64,000 bases of DNA from Tausonia pullulans (taxonomy: Eukaryota; Basidiomycota; Tremellomycetes; Cystofilobasidiales; Mrakiaceae): the NCBI GenBank assembly GCA_951802195.1, contig OX637620.1:1612001-1676000 (forward strand), written 5' to 3'. How positions within the stretch are numbered: the first letter of the stretch is position 1; each line of letters begins with the position of its first letter. Position numbers and translations under genes: made by a program. Below are positions 33,530 to 45,584 of this stretch, piece after piece. Below the pieces are notes generated by a model. That model made no database searches, had not been told where the DNA came from, and worked only from the letters and a program-made list of their open reading frames with translations.

Positions 33530-36414
33530 TCACATCGCTCCAAAGTTTAACCTTCCAAGATCCCGTCTCCGCTCGAGCTCATCCTCCTGCCTCTCCTTCA
33601 GATGCAAGAACCCAACAATGCCCGCGAGCACCATAGTTGCGACGACAACGGAAAGCGTCACCCAGGGGACGTACTCGCCTGGGTGGAGATAAAGCTGCCA
33701 GCGCCATGAGACTGCGGGATTCGCTGGTGGGGAGATGACGACTTGCGAATTGGGGATGACTCCCTCGATAGAGGTGAAGTGAGAATCTGAATGGAGTGTG
33801 GTGCCGATGTAAAGGTTTTCGACGTAGTCTAGAGGGCATGACGCCGTATTATCAGGTACATGAAGAAATATTGAGCAGAGGAGAAGAGACTGACTATTGG
33901 TGCGACCAAGGCCGAAGAGTGTGTATGGGGTTTGCAGGTTCAAGTAAGAGGTCTGCGGGAGTTGCGCGACTGAAAGCAAAGAAAGTATAATTAATCGCGG
34001 GGATCTGGCGTCAGCATTGAGAAACGACGCACCCTGGGAGACCGTCTTGCGCCCAGACGTGCTTAAGATCGTAAATTTGAAGGAGGCGCCAGAGTATGAG
34101 ACGCCGAAGGGCTGGTGGGAGGGTCGGCGTCAGAACAGGCTGACATTTGAGAGCACTTGCAACAACAGACTTTGTAGGAGGAGGTCGACGAGTTAGAAGG
34201 CGGGCAGACACCGTCACACGCGCCGTTGAGGACTGAAAAGAGTGAATGGTTAGCCGGAGGTGCCCAACAGCAATGGGGAGAGACGACATACCTAGCGTCT
34301 TCAGGAAGAAAGCATCGTGAAAGTAGCTTGAAAAGGACGTTATTAGCTTGGATTTGACAAATAAAAGGGACGGCCAAAGGGGCTCACTTGTTCTGAATCA
34401 TGGCCACCCGCTCTCCAGCCTGCTTGCCCGTGCGCTGAAGGAGAACGTCCAGCGATCCCTGAGTCGACCGGCTCATCAGCAGTTCGCTCCTTTCAGAAAA
34501 ATACTTGGCAGGTCATACTCACATCTTCATCCAAATCCAACCAGCTCGCACCTCGCACGTCGTGGATCTGCTCCAGGACCGTAGCGCCTTTCGACACAAC
34601 ATCGAATCGCCTCCGTCCCGAGTTACCCCGGCCGCCATCGCACTCCGGCCTGCCCGTCTCACATGGGAGGCTCTTGAGGATTTTCGCAGTGGTAGACGAC
34701 GAGGTTGCGACCACTGCGAGGATATCTGGGAAGCCATCGAGGTTGTAGTCGCCGATGCGGAGAGGCAGCGGGAGATGCGGGTTGTGAGAGGTGTCGAAGA
34801 GGAGCAGGGAGCTGACTTGAGGGATGATGGACGAGAGGGGAATCGAGGAGAAAGACTGTGACAGCCAATGGATCAGTCGTTGAATCCGAGCGTTCACAGT
34901 ATGAGGAGCAGATTCACATGGGATGACGGCGAAAAGTCGAAGTCGAACGACGGGTCCGAGATGCAGAGGTTCTGAGGGTCCCGGCACTCGAGTTTGTCTG
35001 TCTGGAGCGGAGCCGAATGGCAGAGCGGGATCTGTTTGTTGTAGGCGATGTTGATCGCGCAGTTTGAGCCTATGCCGGAGGAGCTGACGGACGAGCACGT
35101 GGGGAAGACCATGTCGATGGTTCCGTCGCGGTCTAGCGTTGTAGCAGTACAGATATATCATTAGAAGAGGGGCGCAGACGAAGAGAAGCAGAACGGGCTT
35201 CACCCATGTCAGCGAAGGAGACGGCGCCGGCCGACTTTGGAAGCGAGCCCTCCTTGGCGAGAACAAAGCCCTTCTCCTTGCGGTTGAGCCAAATTTGGAA
35301 AGTGTTCTTCTTGGTGTACTGATCCGTACAGTGGAGGAAGATGTCTGGCGTAGCAGGCACATCAGGGGCCCAATCATTCCGGGAGAGACAGCGAGCGGCT
35401 GGACTTACCCGCGAGGCAGTCTCCGTCGAGATCGATGAACGCGCTGCTGTGGGGGTTCGAAAGAGAGCAGACCTTGGAGGGATCGAGGGGAGAGTCAACG
35501 CTGCCGCCCGAAAGAAACCTGGCGTCAGCGAGTATGCCTGGAAGAGGCGTCGACGGCGGACTTACAGGCTGTAGGTCCCGTTGTCGCTCCGCCACAACTT
35601 AAACATGCGGTCCTTGCCGTTGTTGGTCGAAGCCACGCCCAGTAGCTCTGGCCGCAGTTCTCCTGTAGAGTCGATTATCATTGGCTGAGCGAGGGTCGAC
35701 ATGGGAAGCTGCAAGGGCTTGGTGTCTGGGAACGGTGGACCTCGCTGTCAGTCAGAGGCATGACGCGCCCTCGACAACGCGAGGAGCGGGTGACGTACTC
35801 AACGCTCCCCCTTCGCCTTGCAGGTAGACTCTATGATCCAGCTCAGACGCCTCCGTCCACCAGCCATCATGCTCATGCTCAGCCATGACGAGAAGGTCGA
35901 GCCGGCCATCGTGGTTGAAGTCGCCGGGGATAATGTTGTGGATCTTGGTCGGCGAGGTAAGGGAGACAGGTGACGGCTTGAACGAGAAGGCAGCTGGGAG
36001 CAGGAAGAGACTAGGTCTATATCAGGTAGATACTGAGACAGAGCTTATGAGCCCTAGAGTTGAGGACGAACCGTGGTCCCACTTCCACAACGTGACCGTG
36101 CGCTGGTCATCGCTCAGCGCAAACGCGTCCAGGCTGGTGTCCCCAGGCATGTCAGCGCGTCAGGCCCCACTCAGAATTGCTTTCTGAAAGTGTTCTGAGG
36201 CCACCCACAACTGGTCCCCGTCCCAGTCCCCGACTGCTGCTATCCGGCCCTTGAAGTCGGCGGAGAAGCCGAGGTGGCCTGCGGCGATGAGGCCGTCGTC
36301 CACGAACCGCTTCTTGGCAAACGGCCAGCCGGAGAAAGTGAAAGCCTGTGTTGATTCTGACAGCGCCAGAAGCACCAATAAAGATGACGGGAGGAGTCCG
36401 AGAAGACGGAACAT
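33530..36414 (-). CDS. ITFG1/TIP-like FG-GAP (integrin-alpha-like) membrane protein
   Basis: Type I membrane glycoprotein of the T-cell-immunomodulatory-protein (ITFG1, LINKIN) family, about 690 residues in about ten exons. The signal peptide MFRLLGLLPSSLLVLLALSE starts at ATG 36414. A lumenal beta-propeller follows, with FG-GAP/calcium-loop repeats visible as GDWDGDQLW, GDFNHDGRLDLLVMAEH, FIDLDGDCLADIFL, FADMDRDGTIDMVFP, GDYNLDGFPDILAV and WLDLDEDG. The DxDxDG spacing is well kept. The family phrase TPYTLFGLGRTNNYVENLYIG precedes a membrane span (WVTLSVVVATMVLAGIVGFL) and a short basic cytoplasmic tail (KERQEDELERRRDLGRLN). Human ITFG1 has been linked to RuvBL and gamma-tubulin complexes; whether this holds in fungi is unknown. 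Assignment by repeat pattern and topology is strong. Confidence 0.86.
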
Positions 36415-36751
36415 GGAGGTTGGGAGGGAGGAGAGAAATGACGACGCGAGGATTGTAGGAAAGTGAGCGCGTCTGGCCGAAGGGAGTCGGGTTTCCTTCG
36501 CTACACCGTTCGGGAGATCAACGACTGCGGCAGAGTACCCTCTCAGGCCGAGCAATTCAGCCTTCGAACTTCTTATCGGTCACGTCTTTGCCGATGAGGC
36601 GATATCTCTTGGATACAGGTGACGACAGGGCCCAGCTGTCCTCGCTTCACAGCCGTCGGGTCCGTCCGAGCCGGCAAGCGCACGCACCCATGCCCCGACA
36701 CCGCCCCATCCCTCTCACTCTTGCCCTCTAACTTCCACTATCCACCAAGCC
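36415..36751. promoter_or_regulatory. Divergent promoter region, ITFG1-like / DUF4139 gene
   Basis: 337 bases between two divergent start codons, pyrimidine-rich near the DUF4139 start (CCTCTCACTCTTGCCCTCTAACTT-type context from about 36710). No gene was seen. Confidence 0.35.
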
Positions 36752-39210
36752 ATGTCCTCCACCAACCCGCGCACCCTCGCCCTCGACACATACGAGTTCT
36801 CAGTCGATGAGGTCACCCTCTACGCTTCCGCCACCCAAGCTCAGATCACCCGGTCATTCGAGGTCTCGCTCGAGGTGGGCGGCCTCGTTGGCTTCCCCAG
36901 TACAGCCTTCTCGTTATTCGACGTTAGCTCACCTGTCCTTTCACCCGCTCTTTCAACAGCCTGGACAGACGCAAATCGACTTGAGTTTCCTGCCCAGCGG
37001 TCTCGAGGAGGACAATATCCGCCTTGAAGCCCACGGCGCTTCCTCCCATTCCGTCACGATCCGTGAGCCATTCGCTTGCTCGCCAACCCAGGGCCCAACC
37101 CCTCGCTCCACTTTTCAGCCCACTGACACTTACTTGCTGGGCTTGCTCGCAGTCGATGTGATTTGTAAGGATATTGCCTCAGACGATGACAACAACTTCG
37201 GACATCTCTCACTTGAGGAGGCGGAGAGGCAGCTGCGGGAAGAGCGGGCCAAAGTGGAGGTTCTCTCAACCCAAGGTACGTCAAGTCGTTCGCTTTCCCT
37301 CAGGATCTCATCTGACCCTTGATTCATTGTCTCCAGCCGCGCTTGTTGAGGGCTATTCCCAAAAGGCGACCCCGGGCGAAGTCAAAGTTGCCGACATGAT
37401 GACCCTCATCGACTTCGTCGGCTCCAAGACCCGCGAGCTTCGAGACGCCCTAGAGACGTCAAAAGCAAATTCTGTTCAATTAGAAGCTAGCATCAAGCAG
37501 CTGGAGCTTGAGAAGGAGTCGGGGAAGGCCCTACCGATCCATAAGCGGAAGTCGGAGGATGCAAGGAACGGCAGGAGGCGCAAGATGGTCCGAGTACTCC
37601 TCGAGTTTGAGGGAGACGGCGAAGTTGCGGGGAGGTCAGAAGCTGCTCGGAGGACGGTGACCCTCAAGCTCATCTACAGTAAGTGTAACCTTGGCTGCGC
37701 ATCTCTGCTTTGGCTAGCTGACCCGTGCCCAGTTGTTCACGGTGCGACCTGGACGCCCTCATACGACGTCCGCGCGCTATCCGCCGGGGCCTCCTCGAGT
37801 ACTGGCGAGAAGAAGGCGTCCGAGAAAGGCGAGAAGTCGCCCATCTCGGTGAGTGCTACATTCCTCAGCAATAAATCAGCTTGAGACTGATGCAGGATGT
37901 CGACAGATCACATACTTCGCCCTTATTGTTAACAACACGACTGAGCCGTCCGTGTCGCTCTCCCTCTCTACTTTCTCGAAGGAATCACGCTAATCTCGAG
38001 CTATCATACAGTTGGTCTAATGCTACAATAACCCTCTCCACCGCCACGCCAACCCGCCGAACGGCGATCCCCGAGCTCCACCCTTACCGCCTCGGTCTGC
38101 CAGGTCTGCCCCAACATTCACCTCCCATGACGCTCGGTTCCGCTCCTGGTGCTTTTCCTCGCGGCGGGGCACGCATGATGACGATGGCGGCGGCGCCCGC
38201 GCCCATGATGGCAAAGAGCTTTGGCCGAGTTGCCCCGGAGACGGTTCCAGAAGGCGACCGGATGAACACGCTGATGAGAATCGAGGGCCGGGTCGACGTC
38301 GACTGCGATGGAGCGAGCCACAAGATTGGGTACAGTTATATCTCTTCTTCTCGGCTGCTTTTCGTCGGGGGCTGACAGGTTGGCTTTTCTCCGAACGACC
38401 AGCATCACGAACCTCGATCTGCTTGCCGAGCTCACACACATCTCGGTTCCATCAGCGGACGCGTGTGCCTTCCTCCGAGCCAGCATCAAGAACTCCTCCG
38501 CTTTCCCTCTTCTTCCCGGCCGGACGTCGATCTACCTCGACGGCACCTTCGTCTCCAAGGGCGACATCCGCGACGTTTCGCCTCAGGAGACCTTCGAGCT
38601 CAGCCTCGGCATTGATGGGGGTGCGTTGATCTCCTGTCGTCGCCGCTGTCCTCTTACGGCCTTGCTGAAAGACGCTCTCGCAACAACTGCGCAGCTGTGC
38701 GCGTCATTGTTCACCCCGAGGAGCGTTTCAAGCGAACCTTCGAAGGTCTTTTCGCTTCTTCCAAGGTCGAGACAGCTGCATATGCTCAGAAGGTGCGAGG
38801 CGCTCTCCTAGTTTGGCTCTCTTCTATACAGCGCTAATCGCAATTAGCCTATATTGTCAGGTTACCATTGAGAATACCCACTCCACCTCCATCACGCTCC
38901 TCGTCCGGTCGCGGTACCCAATCTCGGAGGGTGAGTTGTCCGCCCTTTCATAACCTCTTTCCCTCGGACGCTCCCTCACCCTCTCTCTCTACTCTTCACT
39001 CCAGACCAGAAGATTATCGTCCGCCCGATCCATCCAGCTACCCTCCCAGCGTTCGATGCCGACGGACAAGGAGGCGTCACGCGCTGGGTCGAGGGTAAGA
39101 AGGAGCAAGGGTTGATTGAGTGGTCCGGCAAGGTCGGCCCGAGGGAGAAGAAGGTCATTAAGAACGCTTGGGAGGTTGATGGGTCGGATTGGCAAGTGCT
39201 ATACCGCTAG
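36752..39210 (+). CDS. DUF4139/DUF4140 'mucoidy inhibitor-like' protein
   Basis: About 620 residues in about eight exons. The N-terminal DUF4140-type domain begins FSVDEVTLYASATQAQITRS and continues TQIDLSFLPSGLEEDNIRLEA..AVDVICK. A coiled-coil region follows (LSLEEAERQLREERAKVE..SVQLEASIKQLELEKESGK). The C-terminal DUF4139 beta-sandwich domain carries the hallmark HGATWTPSYDVRAL, YFALIVNNTTEDW-type strands, SLSTATPTRR, YLDGTFVSKGDIRDVSP and VTIENTHSTSITLLVRSRYP..EDQKIIV. The C-terminus is WEVDGSDWQVLYR followed by TAG (39208-39210). A Met/Ala/Pro-rich low-complexity insert (MMTMAAAPAPMM) lies in the middle. The molecular function of this family in fungi is not established, so none is assigned. 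The ATG at 36752 (MSSTNPRTLALDTYE) is the only sensible start. Confidence 0.82.
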
Positions 39211-39631
39211 GTGAAGGGCTGAGAGGAGGTTGATGAGGTGTTTATTGCTGGATGAGGATTGACTGAGCAAGGACGAGTCCGGCTTCGGGCTGGTGTTCTT
39301 CCCGATCGCAGCATTATCATGATGATACTTGGGCACCTACTTGGCTTATCTTGCCCAACCGCGACGAGTGGGTCGGCTTTACACGCCGAGAATCGACATG
39401 GGTAGGAAGAGGGAGGAATGGAGAGGCGAAGCGAGATGATGCTGGTGAGGTGGAGGTGGAGGTGGAGATGGAGACGGCGAGCTTGATTTGGCCGGCAGGC
39501 GGCGGAGGCCTGAAGGCGTCAGCCCAGTGAGAGGAGCACGTCGACTTTCGCGCTTAAGTCTCACCTCCAACCTCCATCATCTCATCGAGCTATCATCTCA
39601 TCGAGCCATCACCACTTCCACTACCATCGCT
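39211..39631. other. Intergenic region before the GRE2-like gene
   Basis: About 420 bases with a purine-rich GGTGGAGGTGGAGGTGGAGATGGAGA segment near 39450-39476 and, just before the next start codon, a duplicated TCATCTCATCGAGC unit (near 39577-39604). It probably holds the promoter and 5' UTR of the reductase gene. No gene was seen. Confidence 0.35.
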
Positions 39632-41594
39632 ATGTCGTCCAACACCAAGTCCGTTCCCCCCAAAGGCTCCAAGGTTCGTCTGCCTGGCTCTCACTCCTTC
39701 TCGGCCTGCGGTCGTCATCGTCCATCTCGTCGCTTTCACCCAGCTTACTCGCTACCTGTCGCTCTACTTGTAGATCCTCGTCACCGGAGCCAGCGGCTTC
39801 ATCGCCGTCCACGTCGTCGACGAGCTCCTCAGGGAGGGCTACTCGGTCGTCGGTACTGTCCGCTCCTCGGAGAAGGTCCGTTGCCGCCCGCCCGCCCCTG
39901 CCTCCCTTGCTCGTTCTCCTCTCGCTCTTGCTGACCTGGTCCACTCTCTTCCCTGAAAAGGGCGACTACCTCAAGGACCTGTTCAAGGGCAAGGGCGAGT
40001 TTGACTATGTCATCGTGAAGGACATTGCCGAGGTGTGTTGTCTTTCGTTCATTCCTTCCAGTAATGAGGGCGACCTCACGCTCTCGTTCGCTTGAGACCC
40101 AAGGGATCCTCCTTTTAACTGATTCTTTCTGAACTATGTTCCTCTCTACTTGCCTCCGCTCCACGTCTCAGCCCAACGCTTTCGATGAGGCCGTCAAGGG
40201 CGTTCAGGGCATCGCCCACACCGTGCGTCCTTGACTTGTTCTCTTTTCCCATCGCATATGCGCCCGCCCTCTCGGGGATGGCCGAACAATGGCTGATTCA
40301 CCAGCGTGCTTGATTCCTTGCAGGCCTCGCCCTTCCACCTCAAGGCCGAGGACCCCGAGGAGCTGAGTGAGCATTGGATCTCATTTTTTCCTCGCTTAGA
40401 GGCCGGCTAAGCGACCGCCAGCTGATGCGTGCGACCCGTTCACCCCTCCTGCTGCCATCTTGCCCAGTCCGCCCCGCCGTCGACGGAACCGTCGGCGTCC
40501 TCAAGTCGGCGAAGAAGAACGCTCCCGAGGTCAAGCGCATCGTCGTGTACGTATGAACTCGTGAGCAAGATTGAGAAGGTAGACGCATTGTTGAAAGATG
40601 TTGGTTGCTGTTCGCCCATCAGTACCTCGTCGGTTGCCTCTATCCTCGAGCCAGCTGAGCCCCCCAAGACCTGTAGGTCCACTCTCTCATATAACGGGGG
40701 GCATATTATTTTTTTCCTTTCATTGCTGACGCATTTCGGTTTTCTTTTTTTTTTTTCTCTCTCTCTCTCAGTCACCGAGAAAGACTGGAACGAATACAGC
40801 ATTCAGCACGTCAAGGAGAAGGGAAAGGATGCCGACCAAGGCCACAAGTACCGCGCCTCCAAGTCGCTTGCTGAGAAGGCAGCTTGGAAGTTTATCGAGG
40901 AGGAGAAGCCTCAGTTCTCGCTTGCCACGATCAACCCTCCCTTCGTCTTGTGTGTTCCGTGGTCACCATCTCTCTCGCGCGAGGTGATCTCGACTGACAT
41001 GTGCCGTTACGTTTCATCAGCGGACCGATCCTTCACCAGGTCGACAAGCCCGAGTCGCTCAACACCTCCGTTGCCAACTTCTACGATATTGCCAAGGGCG
41101 GCAAGAAAGAGTCTGACCTTCCTGGCCCGTAAGTCCTCTTTTCTCTCTTTCATCTGATCCCGCTCTCCAGGCTGATGCTCTCTTAATCCGACCCTTAGTG
41201 GAGGCAACTGGGTCGATGTCCGTGAGGTTGCCCTCGCCCATGTCAAGGCGCTTACCCTCCCCGAGGCTGGCGGCGAGCGCTTCCTCGTCTCTGGTGGGTC
41301 CTCTTAGTCATCCGCGGTCTCTCATCATCAACGGACATTGACTGACGCTACCTCCCGCCAGCCGGCCCCTTCGCGACCCAGGACCTTACCGAGTGGCTTC
41401 GCGCCAACGCCCCTCACCTCAAGGGAGTCCCCGAGGGCAAGCCCGGCGCCGCCGCCGAGGCCAACAAACCCGAGAACGCGCTGATTTCTTCGGGGGCGAA
41501 GGCGGAGCGGGTCCTCGGGATCAAATATCGGTCTATCCAGGAAACGGCGAAGGACATGTACGAGAGCCTTAAGAAGAAGGGTTGGCTCGAGTAA
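39632..41594 (+). CDS. GRE2-like NAD(P)H-dependent ketoreductase (extended SDR)
   Basis: Cytosolic extended short-chain dehydrogenase of the dihydroflavonol/cinnamoyl-CoA-reductase-like group that includes yeast Gre2 (methylglyoxal/isovaleraldehyde reductase). About 340 residues in about nine exons. The Rossmann start ILVTGASGFIAVHVVDELL carries the TGxxGxxG cofactor motif, and VVGTVRSSEK holds the basic residues that favour NADP. GIAHTASPFH, VKRIVVTSSVASI, the catalytic Tyr and Lys in HKYRASKSLAEKAAW, INPPFVFGP, and GNWVDVREVALAHV.. followed by GERFLVSAG are all in order. The C-terminus is YESLKKKGWLE then TAA. Introns are unusually frequent for so small a protein. The intron near 40695-40771 has a long T/CT polypyrimidine run before its acceptor. 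The substrate is not determinable. Confidence 0.87.
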
Positions 41595-41736
41595 GAGGCT
41601 GGCTTGCACTTGTTCATCGTAGATTTTTATCGTATCTTGTGACTAAGAATGTGCTGTGAAGAACGATGCCTCGAGGCTCTTCTCTTCACCCGCTCACTTT
41701 ACATCCATCAATACAAGCAAAACAGCAGAGGGCCCG

Positions 41737-41741
<5 letters not shown>

Positions 41742-41767
<26 letters not shown>
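41742..41767 (+). repeat. (CT)13 dinucleotide microsatellite
   Basis: A perfect run of thirteen CT units lies between the converging 3' ends of the reductase gene and LUC7, in presumed 3' UTR. Confidence 0.9.
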
Positions 41768-41771
<4 letters not shown>

Positions 41772-41886
41772 ACCGACGGCGCGGCGATCTCGACCTGTCC
41801 CGCCTGTCGCTGCAAACATAACGAAAAGGAAAGATCAGCGACGTTTCCGAGCTCTAGGGACGCGCGCACAGCCAAGCGACCTCGAC

Positions 41887-43436
41887 TCACTCGTCCCGCC
41901 GGCTGCCGCTGCCTCCCCGCCGATCATCGTAGTCGTAATCGTCGTAACGCCTGCTCGAGTCCCTCCGATCATCATCGTACGCCCTGCGATGGCTGCTTCC
42001 AGCTGTGTCCCTCGGGTCGCGCTCCCGCTCGCGCCGCCGATCGTCGTCCCGGGACGAGGAATGGTGGGATGAGTGCCGCTCGTACCGATCGCGGTCCTCC
42101 GGTGCCCGCAAGGACGACGAGGGAGGAGGAGGGGGAGGGCCGCCGTTGGAGTAGCCGCCGGGTGGGGGAGGACCCCCAGACGAGAGCGAGGCGGGCCCGT
42201 CGATGGCGCCAGCGACGGGGGGAGGGGCAGCGACGACGGCAGGAGCAGCGCGAGGCTTGGCGCGGTCCTCGCGGATCTTGACGAGGAGCTCGCGAAGTTC
42301 TTTGTACCCAAGGTGCATCTATGACATAGCCGGTGGTCAGCATCGAGGAGAACGAAGGATCAGGAAGAGGGGAAGCCGCGACCCACCTTTCCACCGAAGT
42401 GGTCCGCGAGACGTCGGTCCGAGTCGAGGATCGAGAGGTACGCGCCGCAGATCTCACAAACGCGGAGCTTCTGGTGGCCTGAGGCTCCTGAGGTGTCGGC
42501 GAGCTGCTGGAGCTCGCGCTGTAGAACGCGTGGGTCGCGTCAGCTGCAGTTGGTCGCACAAGTTAGTTCAGCTGCGTGAGGGACCAACCTCCTTCTCCGC
42601 CTTCTCCGCCTTGAGGGCGTCAACAGCCTTGTCCTTCTCAAGCGACTCAGAGATCTTTCCGGCCTCACCTGAGAGGGAGAGCATCGAGTGCGTCAGCGAG
42701 ATGTCAGCAGGTGAGACGCGACTAGGCGCGACAACGACGACGTACCGAGAGCTTCGATCTCGGCAGTTCCATCCTGGATAGACAGCTCAATCTCTCCAAT
42801 CTCTCTCATCTGGATGGAAAGGCATAGCAGGAGAAGTCAGCGTGCGACGAGACAGCGCGAGGGCTTCGCAACATGGGTAAGGAATGGCCACCCACGAGCG
42901 CTGTCGTCTTTGCGTTCTCCTCCGGCGTCTTCTCGAGTCTCCTCTGGGACGCGTTGATCCGCCTGTCGCACTCGTCGACGAACGAGTAGATGTTGGAGAT
43001 CCACTCCTGCTCAATCCGGTTCACGACCGGGTCGTCGGGCCTTTCAAGCTTGGCCATGTTGTACTCGATCTGAAGCTTCTCCTGGTGAGCCTTGGGGCAG
43101 GGACCGAGGTCCATTTTCTGGGTGGAGCGCATTTGGTCAACCTCAGGCTACGCCTCGCCGAGAGAAGACGCGAGAGCGCGCAAGCACGACGAACGGTGTT
43201 GGTGAAGACGATATGCGGGCAAGTGCCGCAGAGGTAGTTCTTGCAGACCTTCTCGTCTGTAAAGTGGAGCTGGACGGTGACGATGCCCATGGCCTCGGCG
43301 CCCATCATTTGCTGTGTGAATGGGGCGAGGAACGGGGAAGGATGGACGAGAGGTGAGCCGAGACGCGAACTTGCAGAAGGGAAGCCCGACGACGGACCTC
43401 GAGCAGCTTGCGCTGAGCCTCTGCGAAGCGACCCAT
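41887..43436 (-). CDS. LUC7: U1 snRNP-associated splicing factor Luc7
   Basis: Luc7-family protein that helps the U1 snRNP select 5' splice sites in the nucleus. About 360 residues in seven exons. It starts MGRFAEAQRKLLE (ATG 43436), then MMGAEAMG. The first zinc finger lies in DEKVCKNYLCGTCPHIVFTN..DLGPCPKAH (C3H type), followed by a long helix (EYNMAKLERPDDPVVNRIEQ, RRLEKTPEENAKTTALMREI, EAGKISESLEKDKAVDALKA). The second zinc finger is KLRVCEICGAYLSILDSDRR, then LADHFGGKMHLGYKELRE. The C-terminal tail is Pro/Gly-rich (SSGGPPPPGG), then rich in Arg, Asp, Ser and Tyr (RDRYERHSSHHSSS, DDDRRRERERD) in place of a classical RS repeat. The stop is TGA at 41889-41887. It is divergent from TMA20. 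Confidence 0.93.
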
Positions 43437-43678
43437 GGTTGAGACTGGAGCGTCAGAGGGATCGAGGGGTGAGCTGGCTGGCCTCTCGGTGGGAGGGCGA
43501 GCGAGAAAGCCGCGACGGACAAGACGGCGGGTGATGGTTGAGCGCGGCGAGAGAGAGCTCACGACGCCCTCTGCTCTCCGTCCGCTGGCGACGAGCACGG
43601 CCCCACCGCGCGCCCGTCTCAACCTCCGCTTCGCTCTGCTCGCGACACACGCTCTGAACCACCACCCTCTTCTCCAGC
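43437..43678. promoter_or_regulatory. Compact bidirectional promoter, LUC7 / TMA20
   Basis: 242 bases between the divergent starts of a splicing-factor gene and a translation-factor gene; both promoters must lie here or overlap the 5' UTRs. Inferred from spacing. Confidence 0.4.
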
Positions 43679-44812
43679 ATGTTCAAGAAGTGCGCTGCCC
43701 CCTTCCTGCGCGTGCGATGACGTCCCCAGAGCTCACGCCGCCGCCCGCAACCCCCAGATTCAACCCCAAGGACGATGTCTCCGGCCAGGTCGCCGTCAAA
43801 TCCTCCGTCCAGCGGGCGATCCGGGCCAAGCTGCTCGAGCAGATGCCGCTCCTGAACGAGGGCGAGGGCACCGAGGAGGGTTCCTTGCTCGAGAGCATCT
43901 GGCCGAAGAAGGAGAACCTCACACTCGTCAAGTGGTACGTCCGTCCTTGCGCGCGCCGCGCCAGGCTGTCGAAGAGACGTCATCTTTGGGTATCCAGACG
44001 CTCATCCTGCTTCCTCTCTAGCCGCGATCACATCTCGATCCTCGCTCTTAACGGCGATCCCCTCTTCTTCCAGCATTTCGACGAACACTACTTCCCTTGT
44101 CTTCGCATTCTCCACCGGTGTACGCGTCGCGCTCTCTCGCTCTCTCTCGCGCGTCGTCCGCCGCCTGTCGCCTCGTCGTCCTTCCTGACTCCCTGCCTCC
44201 TTCACGTGTGGGCCTCGAATCAAAGATCCGGACCTCCTCCCCCACGTCAAGATTGACCGTGGAGCTATCCGTTTCCTCTTCGCCGTGAGTGGCCCTGTTC
44301 TCGCCGGCCCCCCGTTCCGTTGCTGTCTTCCTGACGTACACCTCCTTCATCCCCTCCCACCGGCGTCCTCTCCTCCCCGCTCAATCGCTTCTTCCCCTTC
44401 CCCCTTGTCTCCTCACCCCTACAGGGCGCCAACATAATGTGCCCCGGTCTCACCTCCCCCGGCGGTTCGCTCCCCCCCGCAGACCTCGCTCTTCCGGCGG
44501 AGACGGCCGTCGCCATCTTCGCCGAGGGCAAGGAGCACGCCGCTGGGATGGGAATCCTCAAGATGGGGACGGAGGAGATCCGGAAAGTCAAGTGCGTGGG
44601 GAAGCTCTCTTCGGTTATCCATCGGGCGGGCGAGGCGGGCGGGAGAGCGAGAACGTGCACACGCCCGCCTAGCCTCCTCTCCAAGGATGTATGTATGTAT
44701 CCATGCTGACCATCTCTTTCCTCCCCTCACTCCACCCTCGAGCAGCAAGGGTGTCGGCATCGAGACGATACACTACATTGGCGACGACCTCTGGAAGGTC
44801 GACAGCTTCTGA
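43679..44812 (+). CDS. TMA20: Translation machinery-associated protein Tma20 (MCT-1 family)
   Basis: PUA-domain protein that with Tma22 (DENR) recycles post-termination 40S subunits and promotes re-initiation. About 190 residues in five or six exons. Exon 1 is only 11 nt (ATGTTCAAGAA, 43679-43689). Its splice to 43758 restores the universal family start MFKKF, here [14 protein letters not shown]. Then come [62 protein letters not shown], and [20 protein letters not shown]. The PUA signature continues [14 protein letters not shown] and [20 protein letters not shown], ending [20 protein letters not shown]. The HR-YP junction needs donor GTACGC, which also restores the family phrase. The 3' intron uses GTGCGT..GAGCAG. 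Length and motif order match the yeast protein closely. Confidence 0.94.
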
Positions 44813-45584
44813 GTGATGCTTTGTAGATCAGGAATGACATGATGTGTGTGCTTGTTTGTTCTCTCTTCCTTTGAGTTAGTCAAGGGGCTCTCTTTCCGAG
44901 GAGACGTCTCGAGAAGCGGAAAGGAGCACGGAAAAGCGATCCTACGGTCTACCATCGGCCAGACCGTTTGGCCGGCCGGCATGGAGCGACTGGTACTCCT
45001 TGAGGACCGCCCGCGCTCGACTCTAGAAGCCGGCAACGGGGAGAGGGACAAGGGAGAGGGCCCCTCACTCGCTTGGATGCTGCGAGTCAAAAGCGACGAG
45101 CAAATGGCGCGTTGACCTGTCCAGCCCCGCTCGCTCGGGTGGTGGGGTGGCACCGCTGATCCACCGACTGGAAACAACAAGCCTGACAATCCGCCGGCTG
45201 AGTGGGCTGACCGCCATCGAGAGCCGGGGTGCTGCGCCCCACGTCTGACTCATCCCGGCCAAGGTGAGGGATCGTCCTCGCCACCCAACGTCTCTCACAG
45301 GCGCCTGAAGCAGGGGCGGCGGTGGCGTGCGGCGCGCTGTCTCCGCTGCGCTGTCGAGACGAGGGTCGTCCACCCACGAGGCGCTTCGTTTTTCCCTTCG
45401 AAGGAGAGAGCGAGAAGAGAGAGATATGGAGGGCCATGGTTTCATTGTCGTCAAAGTCGCGTCTACTTGTAGTCTGCGCAAGTGTAGTATGTGTGTGTTG
45501 GGGGTGGGGAGGAGGGGGGAAGGAGGGTTCGAGGAGAGACGAAGTCAGCCGGCAGTTCCGACCCAAAGACGTCCGTCCGTCCGC
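44813..45584. other. Intergenic region between converging TMA20 and MRP10
   Basis: About 770 bases, long for a convergent gap in this window. Several open frames exist on both strands but none shows domains, splice-consistent structure or a homologue I recognise. It presumably contains two 3' UTRs. A G/T-rich TGTGTGTGTTGGGGGTGGGGAGGAGGGGGGAAGG stretch (45487-45520) could form G-quadruplex-like structure. Confidence 0.35.

Noticed and set aside
41656-42281. Overlapping plus-strand frames of 138 and 210 codons
   Set aside because: They are antisense to the low-complexity Arg/Asp/Ser tail of LUC7 and show only repetitive composition.
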